NCBI GenBank assembly: GCA_964453985.1
Contig: CAYVQB010000053.1
Coordinates: forward strand, 1 to 5,903
Source: CAYVQB01 sp964453985
Lineage (GTDB): Bacteria; Babelota; Babeliae; Babelales; UASB340
Direction of reading: 5' to 3'
DNA: 5,903 bases
The position numbers were made by a program, and so were the translations under genes. The notes under the pieces are model-generated. The model searched no databases, was not told the DNA's origin, and was given only the letters and a program-made list of their open reading frames with translations. Shown in pieces: positions 1-5,869 of the stretch (position 1 is the first letter of the stretch; the number at the start of each line of letters is the position of its first letter).

Positions 1-12
1 TGAAAAAACTCG

Positions 13-39
13 CGAGGTAATTTTTGATTAAGCACCTCG
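13..39. other. weak inverted repeat upstream of the first gene
   Basis: CGAGGT (13-18) and ACCTCG (34-39) can form a 6-bp stem around a 15-nt AT-rich loop, and CTCGCGAG (9-16) is an overlapping 8-bp palindrome. On the minus strand the stem is followed by CGAG and a run of six T, so it could be a weak terminator for minus-strand transcription. On the + strand there is no T tract. The long loop makes any function doubtful. Confidence 0.25.
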
Positions 40-73
40 AATTAAAAATGATAAATTAAAAATTAAAAATGAT
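40..73. repeat. 13-bp direct repeat, AT-rich
   Basis: The sequence AATTAAAAATGAT occurs at 40-52 and again at 61-73, separated by 8 bases that are also only A and T. The second copy overlaps the start codons of the truncated four-helix-bundle reading frame. It may be simple AT-rich slippage or the edge of a former insertion or deletion. No longer mobile-element end is visible. Confidence 0.4.
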
Positions 74-164
74 GGAAAAAGATAATTTGATACAGAAGAA
101 AAGTTTTGATTTTGCTTTAGAAGTTATTTCTTTGTATAAAGAACTAATTAAACAAAAAGAATAA
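69..164 (+). pseudogene. truncated four-helix-bundle (S23-like) protein, N-terminal remnant
   Basis: A 31-codon open frame starts at two adjacent ATGs (69 and 72) and ends at TAA 162-164. Residues 12-30, KSFDFALEVISLYKELIKQ, closely resemble the first amphipathic helix of the four-helix-bundle family (23S rRNA intervening-sequence protein, S23-like), as I know it. Members are usually about 115-130 residues and continue with a second helix carrying a conserved Arg-Ser-Gly-x-Ser-x-Gly type segment. Here the frame stops after helix one, and neither the following bases nor the other frames show the remaining helices. The likely reading is a gene whose 3' three-quarters were deleted, with the break close to the polA start. 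A translated single-helix peptide is possible but less likely. Only 6 bases separate its stop from the polA ATG. Confidence 0.55.
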
Positions 165-170
165 CTCACT

Positions 171-2600
171 ATGTTAAAAAACAAAGGAAATAAAAATAAA
201 AGAAATAAGAGGTTGGTTCTTTTAGATGCTTACGCAATTATTCATCGAGCTTATCATGCTTTACCAGATTTTTCCTCGCAAAAAGGGGAGCCAACTGGAG
301 CGTTGTATGGTATTTCAGCAATGCTTTTAAAAATACTAAAAGATTTGAAACCAGATTATATTGTGGCTTGTTATGATTTACCGGAACCGACTTATCGGCA
401 TAAAATTTACGACGAATATAAAGCTGGGCGACAAAAACCAGATGATGACTTAATAAAACAAATAGATAGATCTCGTGATCTTTTTAATGTTTTCAATATT
501 CCAATTTATGAAAAAGCTGGTTTTGAAGCAGATGATGTTTTAGGAACAATCGCGGAAAAACTAAAAAAAGAAAATATAGATATTATTATTGCTTCTGGTG
601 ATATGGATACTATGCAATTAGTAGATGATGATAAAGTTCGTGTCTATACTCTTAAAAAAGGTATTAACGATACTATTTTATATAATGAAAAGGCTGTGAT
701 TGACCGTTTTGGTTTTGAACCAAGGCTTTTAATTGATTATAAAGGACTTAGGGGAGACCCCTCTGATAATATTATTGGAATAAAAGGGATAGGAGAAAAA
801 ACTGCTACAATTTTAATTCAAAATTTTGGTGGGATTGAAAGTATCTACAAACAATTAAAAAAAGATGAAGATATTTTTTTGGATAAAGGAATAAAACCTA
901 GGATAATTTCATTATTAAAAGATAATGAAGACGATGCAATTTTTTCTAAAGAATTAGCCACGATTAAATTAGATGTTCCTATTAATTTTATTTTACCAGA
1001 TAAAGTATGGAAAGAAGGCGTAGAAAAAGATAAAATACTCTCTTTATTTCAAGAATTTGGTTTTCGGACATTAACTCAGCGGGTGAGAGATTATTTTGAC
1101 GGTAAAAATAAAGAGAGTGAAGGAAATCTTCCAACAGAAGAAGAAAATAACCTTGTTGATGAAAAAATTGACGAAGATGAATTACAAAAAGTTTTAATTG
1201 CTTTATGGTTATTAGATTCTAATATTACAAAACCAACCAAAGATGATGTTTTAGATTTTAGTGGTAAGAAAAATTTTTTAGAGGCGAAAAAATATATTTG
1301 GAATGAAATTAAAAGTAAAAAATTAGATTTTGTCTTAAAAGAAATAGAGTTACCTTTAATTCCTGTTATTAAAAAAATGAGTGAAACAGGTATTAAAATA
1401 AATATAAAATACTTAGATGAAATTTCTAAAGAATATCACCAGGAATTAAATAAATTAAAAAAGAAAATATGGAAATATTCAGATGGGGAATTTAATATTA
1501 ATTCTCCTAAACAATTAGCTGAAGTTTTATTTGAAAAACTACTACTAAAACCAAAAAGTAATAAAAAAACTTCTACAGGGAAACGGTCAACAAAAGAATC
1601 AGAATTAAAAAAAATGATTGAATTACATCCGATTGTGGAAGAAATTCTGAAGTATCGGGAGTTACAGAAACTTCTTTCCACCTATATAGACAGTTTACCT
1701 AAGTTAGTAGGGAAGGATAATCGCATTCATGCGACCTTTTTACAAGCGGGTACAACAACAGGAAGATTATCATCTAATAATCCTAATATGCAAAATATTC
1801 CGACTAGGACGGAACAAGGAAGAAAAATAAGAGGAGCTTTTGAAGCTCAGGAAGGTTTTGATTTAGTTGCTTTTGACTATTCTCAAGTGGAATTAAGAGC
1901 GGTGGCGATGTTATCAGGAGATAAAAATTTAATTGAAATTTTTAAGAAAGGTGATGATGTCCACTCAGCGGTGGCCTCTAAAATTTTTGGGGTACCAATA
2001 GAAAAAGTTAATAGTGGGATGAGGCGAAAAGCTAAGATTGTGAATTTTGGAATGATTTATGGAATGGGGGTTAATTCTTTAAGACAAAATATGGAAGATG
2101 CTTCTAACGGAATTGAGAAGATAACAAGAAAAGAAGCTCAGGAATTTTATAATCAGTATTTTGAGACTTTCAAGACGGTGGCTAGTTATTTAGAGAGGGT
2201 TAAGAAACAAGCATTGAAAAATGGTTACACAAAGACTTATTTTGGTAGGTTGAGATATTTTGAAGGCATAAAGTCCAAAATACCTTTTATCCGTGCTATG
2301 GCGGAGAGGATGGCTATTAATGCTCCTGTACAAGGAACTAGTGCTGATATTCTTAAGATAGCGATGGTAGGGATAGATAAATATCTTATTCAAAATAAGT
2401 TAGAAGAAAAAGTTAGAATGCTTTTACAAGTTCATGATGAATTGGTTTTTGAAATAAAAAAAGACATTGAAGAAAAACATATTTTAGAAATTAAAAAAAT
2501 AATGGAAACTGTTTTGCCAGTTGAAAAAACTAAAGGGATTATTTATGAAGTAAATATTAAAAAAGGAAATAATTGGAATAATTTAAAGGAAGTAATATGA
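171..2600 (+). CDS. polA: DNA polymerase I (5' nuclease + polymerase, proofreading domain reduced)
   Basis: 809-residue family-A DNA polymerase that fills repair gaps and replaces Okazaki primers. The N-terminal 5' nuclease (about 14-310) keeps its acidic centre: D19 in LVLLDAYAIIHRAYHALP, E119-A-D121-D122, D144 and D146 in ASGDMDT, and D196/D199 in GLRGDPSDN followed by the helix-hairpin-helix GIKGIGEKTA. The polymerase (about 386-809) has motif A DYSQVELR (D569), motif B with R618, K622, F626 and Y630, and motif C with H755-D756-E757. F626 matches the E. coli F762 position linked to ddNTP discrimination. Between the two domains lie only ~75 residues, against ~190 in E. coli, without the DxE motif of a 3'-5' exonuclease; a helix near 343-363 (ALWLLDSN) looks like its last vestige. 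ATG 171 is the only ATG upstream of the first nuclease motif; the leader has no good Shine-Dalgarno. The TGA stop overlaps the next ATG. Confidence 0.97.
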   Translation: MLKNKGNKNKRNKRLVLLDAYAIIHRAYHALPDFSSQKGEPTGALYGISAMLLKILKDLKPDYIVACYDLPEPTYRHKIYDEYKAGRQKPDDDLIKQIDRSRDLFNVFNIPIYEKAGFEADDVLGTIAEKLKKENIDIIIASGDMDTMQLVDDDKVRVYTLKKGINDTILYNEKAVIDRFGFEPRLLIDYKGLRGDPSDNIIGIKGIGEKTATILIQNFGGIESIYKQLKKDEDIFLDKGIKPRIISLLKDNEDDAIFSKELATIKLDVPINFILPDKVWKEGVEKDKILSLFQEFGFRTLTQRVRDYFDGKNKESEGNLPTEEENNLVDEKIDEDELQKVLIALWLLDSNITKPTKDDVLDFSGKKNFLEAKKYIWNEIKSKKLDFVLKEIELPLIPVIKKMSETGIKINIKYLDEISKEYHQELNKLKKKIWKYSDGEFNINSPKQLAEVLFEKLLLKPKSNKKTSTGKRSTKESELKKMIELHPIVEEILKYRELQKLLSTYIDSLPKLVGKDNRIHATFLQAGTTTGRLSSNNPNMQNIPTRTEQGRKIRGAFEAQEGFDLVAFDYSQVELRAVAMLSGDKNLIEIFKKGDDVHSAVASKIFGVPIEKVNSGMRRKAKIVNFGMIYGMGVNSLRQNMEDASNGIEKITRKEAQEFYNQYFETFKTVASYLERVKKQALKNGYTKTYFGRLRYFEGIKSKIPFIRAMAERMAINAPVQGTSADILKIAMVGIDKYLIQNKLEEKVRMLLQVHDELVFEIKKDIEEKHILEIKKIMETVLPVEKTKGIIYEVNIKKGNNWNNLKEVI
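2585..2590 (+). promoter_or_regulatory. Shine-Dalgarno for the holA-like gene, inside polA
   Basis: AAAGGA lies 6 bases before ATG 2597, within the last codons of polA. With the ATGA overlap (2597-2600) it fixes the downstream start and suggests translational coupling of the two genes. Confidence 0.6.
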
Positions 2601-3352
2601 TTTATTTTTTATATGGAGATGATACAAGAAAATCAAGAGAAAAATTAAAATTTCTTTTGAAATCATTATTTTCTAAAAAACCAAATGCTGGTTTTTTTAA
2701 GTTGGATATTGATAATTTTAGTGAAGTAAAGTTAGATGAATTTATAAAGAGTCGCGGTTTATTTGAAGAAAAATATATTGTGCAATTAGATTCTTTATTT
2801 GAAGATAAAGAGTTTTCAAAACTTTTAGTAAGTAAGTTGGAGGACCTACAAAAATCGGAAAATATTTTTATCTGTATTGAAACTAAAATTTTAAAACCAG
2901 TTTTGAAAAAGATAGAAAAATATGCGACACGAATTCAGGAATTTTCTGTAAAAAATAATAAAGGGAGAGTTTTTGCAACAGAAAATGGTAGTTTTGATAC
3001 TAGTGATTTTAATATTTTTGACTTAGCTACTTGTTTTGGAAATAGAAATAAAAAAGATTTATGGGTTTTATATCAAAAAACGAAAATTAAAAATATACCA
3101 CCGGAAGAAGTGAGTGGAATTATCTTTTGGCAGTTGAAAGTAATGTTCCAAGTGTTGGGTTCTCAAAATGCAAGTCAATCCGGGTTAAAACCTTTTGTTT
3201 TTAATAAGGCTAAAGGTTATTTAAAAAATTATTCTGAAAAAGAATTAAAAAAAATGAGTTCAGATTTAGTTTCAATTTATCATGAGGCGAGAAGAGGGGG
3301 GTTGGAATTTGATTTAGCCTTAGAAAAGTTTATTTTGGATCTTTATATATAA
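2597..3352 (+). CDS. holA: DNA polymerase III delta subunit (clamp-loader), short form
   Basis: 251-residue protein read as the delta subunit of the clamp loader, which opens the beta sliding clamp for loading onto DNA. It opens with YFLYGDD (3-9), the position where delta proteins carry a Y-G-x-D/E segment. A basic helix and a mixed alpha/beta region follow, including LFEEKYIVQLDSL near 56-68. The C-terminal third is helical, with LKPFVFNKAKGYLKNYS and a final segment around FDLALEKFILDL, which resemble the collar domain (typically PF..KKA, then ALE..L). No Walker A motif is present, as expected for delta. It is shorter than the usual 320-340 residues, with the middle domain compressed. The ATGA overlap with polA supports a replication role. 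Sequence similarity in this family is weak, so the call rests on overall pattern plus context; an uncharacterised helical protein remains possible. Confidence 0.7.
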   Translation: MIYFLYGDDTRKSREKLKFLLKSLFSKKPNAGFFKLDIDNFSEVKLDEFIKSRGLFEEKYIVQLDSLFEDKEFSKLLVSKLEDLQKSENIFICIETKILKPVLKKIEKYATRIQEFSVKNNKGRVFATENGSFDTSDFNIFDLATCFGNRNKKDLWVLYQKTKIKNIPPEEVSGIIFWQLKVMFQVLGSQNASQSGLKPFVFNKAKGYLKNYSEKELKKMSSDLVSIYHEARRGGLEFDLALEKFILDLYI

Positions 3353-3362
3353 TCATTTTAAT

Positions 3363-4388
3363 ATGAAAGAAATTTTAATTTTAGTTGATGATCGTGGTTT
3401 TTTCTATTCGTCTACTCAAGAAAGAGGATCTAGTATGAATGTAATGAAAGTGAAAGGAAATTTAGAAAAATCAGGGTATTTGGTTTCTATTAAAGGTTTT
3501 TATGAAATAGATTTTAATAATGAATATAAAGATAAAATTGTATTATATCAATCTACTGAAGATCCTGATTTGAGATATAAAAGTTATATAGAAGATGTTT
3601 TGTTGGGTTTAAAAAATTGTGGAGCAATTTTAATTCCAGATTTTGAAAAATTTAGAGCTCACCATAATAAAAACTTTATGGAAATTTTAAGAGATATAAA
3701 AAGGATTAACAAAGAAAGTAACATCTACACTAAAAGGTATGGAACATTGGAGGAATTTTTAAAAGATTCAAAACAAATAATTTTTCCTGCTGTGATAAAA
3801 CCGAGTTTAGGTTCTCAAAGCAAAAATATTTATAAAGTTGATAACTTAAAAGATGCTATAAAGAAAATCAAACAGATTTCCAGGACTTTTACTTTTACTA
3901 ATACGAAAAGGGCTATACAAAATTTGTTTGATGGGGAAGGATATAAACCAATTTCTAATTTTCGGAATAAATTTATTGTTCAAAATTATATATCGGGTTT
4001 AGCAGGGGATTATAAAGTTCTTATTTATGGAGAAAAAGTATATGTTCTTGAAAGAGAAAACAGAAAGAATGATTTTCGAGCTAGTGGAAGTGGTTTATTT
4101 TCTTTTCCAAAAGAATTACCTAGTGGTTTATTAGATTACTCATTAGATATATTTAACAGATTTAAAACCCCATTTATCTCTATGGATATTGCTGTAAAAA
4201 ATAATCAGTTTTATTTAATAGAGTTTCAATTTGTAAGTTTTGGGCAATATACTTTAGAAAAATCTAATTTTTATTTTGAAAAAATTAATAATTATTGGTG
4301 TAAAATAGACACTAAATCAAATTTGGAAAAAACCTTTGCAATGGCAATTGATAGGTATATTAAACTTTACCTAAAGCGGGATATATAG
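3363..4388 (+). CDS. ATP-grasp domain ligase of unknown substrate
   Basis: 341-residue ATP-grasp enzyme; such proteins use ATP to form an acyl-phosphate and join a carboxylate to an amine or similar nucleophile. A Rossmann-like pre-ATP-grasp region spans about 1-115 and includes RAHHNKNFMEILRD, starting at R98. The ATP-grasp fold begins near 141 with FPAVIKPSLGSQ, where K146 is the likely nucleotide-binding lysine. FIVQNYISG follows as the adenine-contact strand. RENRKNDFRASGSG (231-244) resembles the R-x-N-x-F-R-x-x-x-x-G segment of RimK-like ligases. M274-D275 and E287-F288-Q289 would supply metal ligands; the usual E-x-N is E-x-Q here. The family cannot be narrowed to peptide, cell-wall or secondary-metabolite ligase from sequence alone. 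The gene starts 10 bases after the holA-like stop with no evident Shine-Dalgarno, suggesting cotranscription with polA-holA. Confidence 0.82.
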   Translation: MKEILILVDDRGFFYSSTQERGSSMNVMKVKGNLEKSGYLVSIKGFYEIDFNNEYKDKIVLYQSTEDPDLRYKSYIEDVLLGLKNCGAILIPDFEKFRAHHNKNFMEILRDIKRINKESNIYTKRYGTLEEFLKDSKQIIFPAVIKPSLGSQSKNIYKVDNLKDAIKKIKQISRTFTFTNTKRAIQNLFDGEGYKPISNFRNKFIVQNYISGLAGDYKVLIYGEKVYVLERENRKNDFRASGSGLFSFPKELPSGLLDYSLDIFNRFKTPFISMDIAVKNNQFYLIEFQFVSFGQYTLEKSNFYFEKINNYWCKIDTKSNLEKTFAMAIDRYIKLYLKRDI

Positions 4389-4432
4389 TATAGTTGTTTC
4401 AGTAAATCTTGTTCCTTGTTAAAAAACTTTAG

Positions 4433-4441
4433 AAAGGAGGT
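4433..4441 (+). promoter_or_regulatory. strong Shine-Dalgarno deciding the phosphatase start
   Basis: AAAGGAGGT is a near-perfect anti-16S match ending 7 bases before ATG 4449. It shows that translation starts at 4449 and not at the in-frame TTG 4416, whose extra codons would run across the ribosome binding site. It is the best Shine-Dalgarno in the window. Confidence 0.85.
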
Positions 4442-4448
4442 GTTTTGC

Positions 4449-5090
4449 ATGACTCTTAAAAAAATCGTTGTAATTCGGCATGCTCAATCTCAAGAAGATA
4501 TTAACCCTAATTTGAATGGAGAGTTAGAAGATTATCAAATATCGATTACAAAAGAAGGGAAACATCAGATAGATAATATAATTGATAAAATTCAAATTAT
4601 TCTTTCCCCATTTGAATCTGTAAAAGTTTATTCATCACCATCAAATAGAGCTTTGCAAACAACTTCTGTTATTTGTTCGCAACTTGATTTGGACAAATCA
4701 ATAACTACTGTTGAACCTAGAATAAGAAATTTGAATTGGGGAAATACAACTTCCATAAATGTTAAAGAAATTGAGAGAGAAAGGTATAAGAAAGGAGTTT
4801 TGTATTATCAATTTCCTGGTGGGGATGATTCATCAATTTTTATTAAAAATATCGGTAATTTTGTAAACGAATTACTTACCGTGGGAAAACAAAAAGATTT
4901 TTCCAATAGTGTTGTTATTATCACCCACGGGTTTGCATTAAGGATTATCGCAAAATTTTTACTTAAAATGAGTGATGACGATTTTCGTTGGATTAAAAAT
5001 CCACCAAATTGTTATATCGCAAATTTTCAGATTGATAATTTCAGGAATATAACCATAGATAAACCCCTTTCTTGTAGAAGTCCTTTTTAG
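4449..5090 (+). CDS. histidine phosphatase (phosphoglycerate-mutase-like) family protein
   Basis: 213-residue cytoplasmic member of the branch-1 histidine phosphatase superfamily, which hydrolyses phosphate esters through a phospho-histidine intermediate. The catalytic RHG-type motif is VVIRHAQS, with R10 and nucleophile H11 (RHA in place of RHG). SSPSNRALQTT supplies the phosphate-pocket arginine R67. IITHGFALR supplies the second histidine, H160. PGGDDSS near 122-128 matches the family's PGGES segment. The region that normally reads L-R-E-x-x-W-G, whose Glu is the usual proton donor, is R-I-R-N-L-N-W-G here, with N94 at the Glu position. Substrate unknown; members include phosphoglycerate mutases, alpha-ribazole phosphatases and many generic phosphatases. 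It lies 60 bp after the ATP-grasp gene, has its own strong ribosome binding site, and its TAG stop abuts a terminator, so it ends a transcription unit. Confidence 0.9.
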   Translation: MTLKKIVVIRHAQSQEDINPNLNGELEDYQISITKEGKHQIDNIIDKIQIILSPFESVKVYSSPSNRALQTTSVICSQLDLDKSITTVEPRIRNLNWGNTTSINVKEIERERYKKGVLYYQFPGGDDSSIFIKNIGNFVNELLTVGKQKDFSNSVVIITHGFALRIIAKFLLKMSDDDFRWIKNPPNCYIANFQIDNFRNITIDKPLSCRSPF

Positions 5091-5129
5091 AATCTGCATG
5101 CTTTGTCAAAGTGTGCAGATTTTTCTTTT
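5091..5129 (+). terminator. intrinsic terminator after the phosphatase gene
   Basis: AATCTGCATGCTTT (5091-5104) pairs with AAAGTGTGCAGATT (5108-5121) over 14 base pairs, two of them G-U, around a three-base GTC loop. A T-rich tail TTTTTCTTTT follows. It begins at the base after the phosphatase stop codon. The minus strand has no T tract after the stem, so it acts on + transcription only. It separates the polA-to-phosphatase unit from the Nudix gene. Confidence 0.92.
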
Positions 5130-5135
5130 GTAGAG

Positions 5136-5141
5136 TATAAT
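5136..5141 (+). promoter_or_regulatory. putative -10 box for a leaderless Nudix mRNA
   Basis: A consensus TATAAT sits between the terminator and the Nudix gene. Transcription starting about 7 bases downstream would begin at or 1-2 bases before ATG 5150. No -35 box is recognisable (the expected place is the terminator's 3' arm), and no Shine-Dalgarno precedes the ATG. A second TATAAT at 5146-5151 overlaps the start codon and is probably coincidental. Confidence 0.5.
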
Positions 5142-5149
5142 AAATTATA

Positions 5150-5674
5150 ATGGAATACTTAAAAATACTAAAAGATGAGGATATATTTGAAAATCCTGAA
5201 CACCAAACTCCTAATTCTTATAAAGATAGGCAAACTGTTAAAATAATTGTTAAAAACGACAAAAATGAAATTGCTTTAATTACTAACCCAATTCACAATT
5301 TTTTCTTGTTACCGGGAGGAGGAGCTGAAAGCACTGATTTAGAAAAGGAAGCAAAAAGGGAAGTTTTGGAGGAAACGAATTATCATACTGAAATAATAAA
5401 AGAAGTCGGAAAAATAGAAGAGTTTAGAAATAGAAATGCTAAACATTATATAACAACTTGTTTTCTATCTAAAACTTTAAAAGAAAATAGCGAGGATTTG
5501 CGAACAGAAGAAGAAAAGAAAAATGGTTTGGTTGTTCAGTGGTTTGAATATAATAAAGCTTTAGATATATTACAAAAACAAACTGAAAAAGTTAAAAGCG
5601 GAGAAGTAAAATTTTACAACACCGCTTTCAACATAATCAGAGACCACCTTTTTCTAACTTTAACAAAACCTTAA
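5150..5674 (+). CDS. Nudix hydrolase
   Basis: 174-residue Nudix-fold pyrophosphohydrolase, a family that cleaves nucleoside diphosphates linked to another group. The Nudix box follows FFLLPGG and runs from G56 to Y78. Its catalytic core REVLEET is intact, with R70, E71, E74 and E75 as metal-binding and catalytic residues. Two less critical positions deviate from G-x5-E-x7-REUxEExGU: the first Glu is T62 and the second conserved Gly is N77. A beta strand, VKIIVKNDKNEIALIT (about 30-45), precedes the box, and VVQWFEYNKALDIL in the C-terminal part resembles the usual E/W-F strand and helix of the fold. Substrate cannot be told; sanitation of oxidised nucleotides or turnover of a nucleotide sugar are both possible. 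ATG 5150 gives the whole domain and is the only sensible start. It lies after a terminator and has no Shine-Dalgarno, so it is probably a separate, leaderless gene. Confidence 0.93.
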   Translation: MEYLKILKDEDIFENPEHQTPNSYKDRQTVKIIVKNDKNEIALITNPIHNFFLLPGGGAESTDLEKEAKREVLEETNYHTEIIKEVGKIEEFRNRNAKHYITTCFLSKTLKENSEDLRTEEEKKNGLVVQWFEYNKALDILQKQTEKVKSGEVKFYNTAFNIIRDHLFLTLTKP

Positions 5675-5734
5675 TGCTATTGTGTTAGTATTATTGCATT
5701 AGAGTTAAATTATTTTTGTTTCGGTGGCAAAGAG

Positions 5735-5755
5735 CTACGACCGTCAGCTTAAAAG
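5735..5755 (-). pseudogene. tRNA-Lys-like fragment lacking the T loop
   Basis: Read on the minus strand this matches tRNA positions 32 to about 52 of the fragment at 5828-5869: loop CTTTTAA, stem GCTGA, variable CGGTC and the start of the T stem. The sequence then diverges into CTCTTTGCCACC, with no T loop and no 3' half of the T stem. It cannot be a functional tRNA in this form; a recombined remnant or assembly chimera are the simplest explanations. Confidence 0.35.
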
Positions 5756-5789
5756 CCATGAAAGCTCCTAAACGTCGCTTTCATCTCCA
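5735..5789. repeat. 55-bp direct repeat, copy 1
   Basis: Bases 5735-5789 are identical to 5849-5903, offset by 114 bp. Identity stops exactly at the left edge (G at 5734 versus C at 5848), and the right edge of copy 2 is the end of the window. The repeat contains the anticodon-loop-to-T-stem part of a tRNA-Lys-like sequence (minus strand) and the hairpin 5758-5784. Confidence 0.97.
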
Positions 5790-5816
5790 TCACCTGGAGC
5801 TACTCTCGCTTAGAGT
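5758..5816. other. three adjoining stem-loops in a GC-rich island
   Basis: Three perfect hairpins follow one another. ATGAAAGC/GCTTTCAT (5758-5784) has 8 bp and an 11-base loop. CTCCA/TGGAG (5785-5799) has 5 bp and a 5-base loop, starting at the next base. ACTCT/AGAGT (5802-5816) has 5 bp and a 5-base loop, two bases further on. The region is about 47% G+C while the surrounding genes are near 30%, as is typical of structured RNA genes in AT-rich genomes. On the minus strand, TAGCTCC...GGAG resembles a tRNA D arm, but no complete cloverleaf can be folded. The identity of the RNA, if there is one, is unknown. Confidence 0.45.
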
Positions 5817-5827
5817 GTAATTTAATG

Positions 5828-5869
5828 TCCGTCCAGTAGGAATTGAACCTACGACCGTCAGCTTAAAAG
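5828..5869 (-). tRNA. tRNA-Lys(UUU)-like 3' half, 5' half not found
   Basis: On the minus strand this is canonical for tRNA positions 32-73. The anticodon loop is CTTTTAA with anticodon TTT (plus-strand 5865-5867), followed by 3' anticodon stem GCTGA and a five-base variable loop CGGTC. The T arm is GTAGG-TTCAATT-CCTAC, matching the internal B-box consensus GTTCRANYC. The 3' acceptor strand is TGGACGG with discriminator A73; no CCA is encoded. The bases just 5' of the loop should read TCAGC to close the anticodon stem but read CATGG, and no CCGTCCA acceptor partner lies in the window. It may be a fragment, the 3' exon of an interrupted tRNA whose 5' part lies beyond 5903, or an assembly chimera. 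Confidence 0.5.

Noticed and set aside
1436..1681. Minus-strand 81-residue open frame within polA
   Set aside because: It lies opposite a conserved part of polA, is of low complexity (Phe/Ser-rich), and has no family resemblance: a shadow frame.
2190..2393. Minus-strand 67-residue open frame within polA
   Set aside because: It lies opposite the conserved polymerase core and has no recognisable features: a shadow frame.
4416..4448. TTG-initiated 11-codon extension of the phosphatase
   Set aside because: The extension crosses the strong Shine-Dalgarno at 4433-4441, and the conserved fold begins right after ATG 4449.
4389..4448. Promoter in the gap before the phosphatase (TTGTTT ... TGTTAA)
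   Set aside because: Both hexamers are poor matches in very AT-rich sequence; readthrough from the upstream genes is equally likely.
5672..5701. TAATGC/GCATTA inverted repeat after the Nudix stop as a terminator
   Set aside because: Six AT-rich pairs around an 18-base loop and no T run directly after the stem; too weak to call.
5785..5816. Hammerhead-type ribozyme on the minus strand (TGATG and GAAA segments)
   Set aside because: The conserved core bases are not in the right order and the required three-stem junction cannot be formed.
5758..5820. Short + strand frame of 20 codons starting at ATG 5758, partly repeated from 5872
   Set aside because: It lies inside the repeat and over the hairpins, has no ribosome binding site, and recognisable RNA-type structure explains the region better than coding does.
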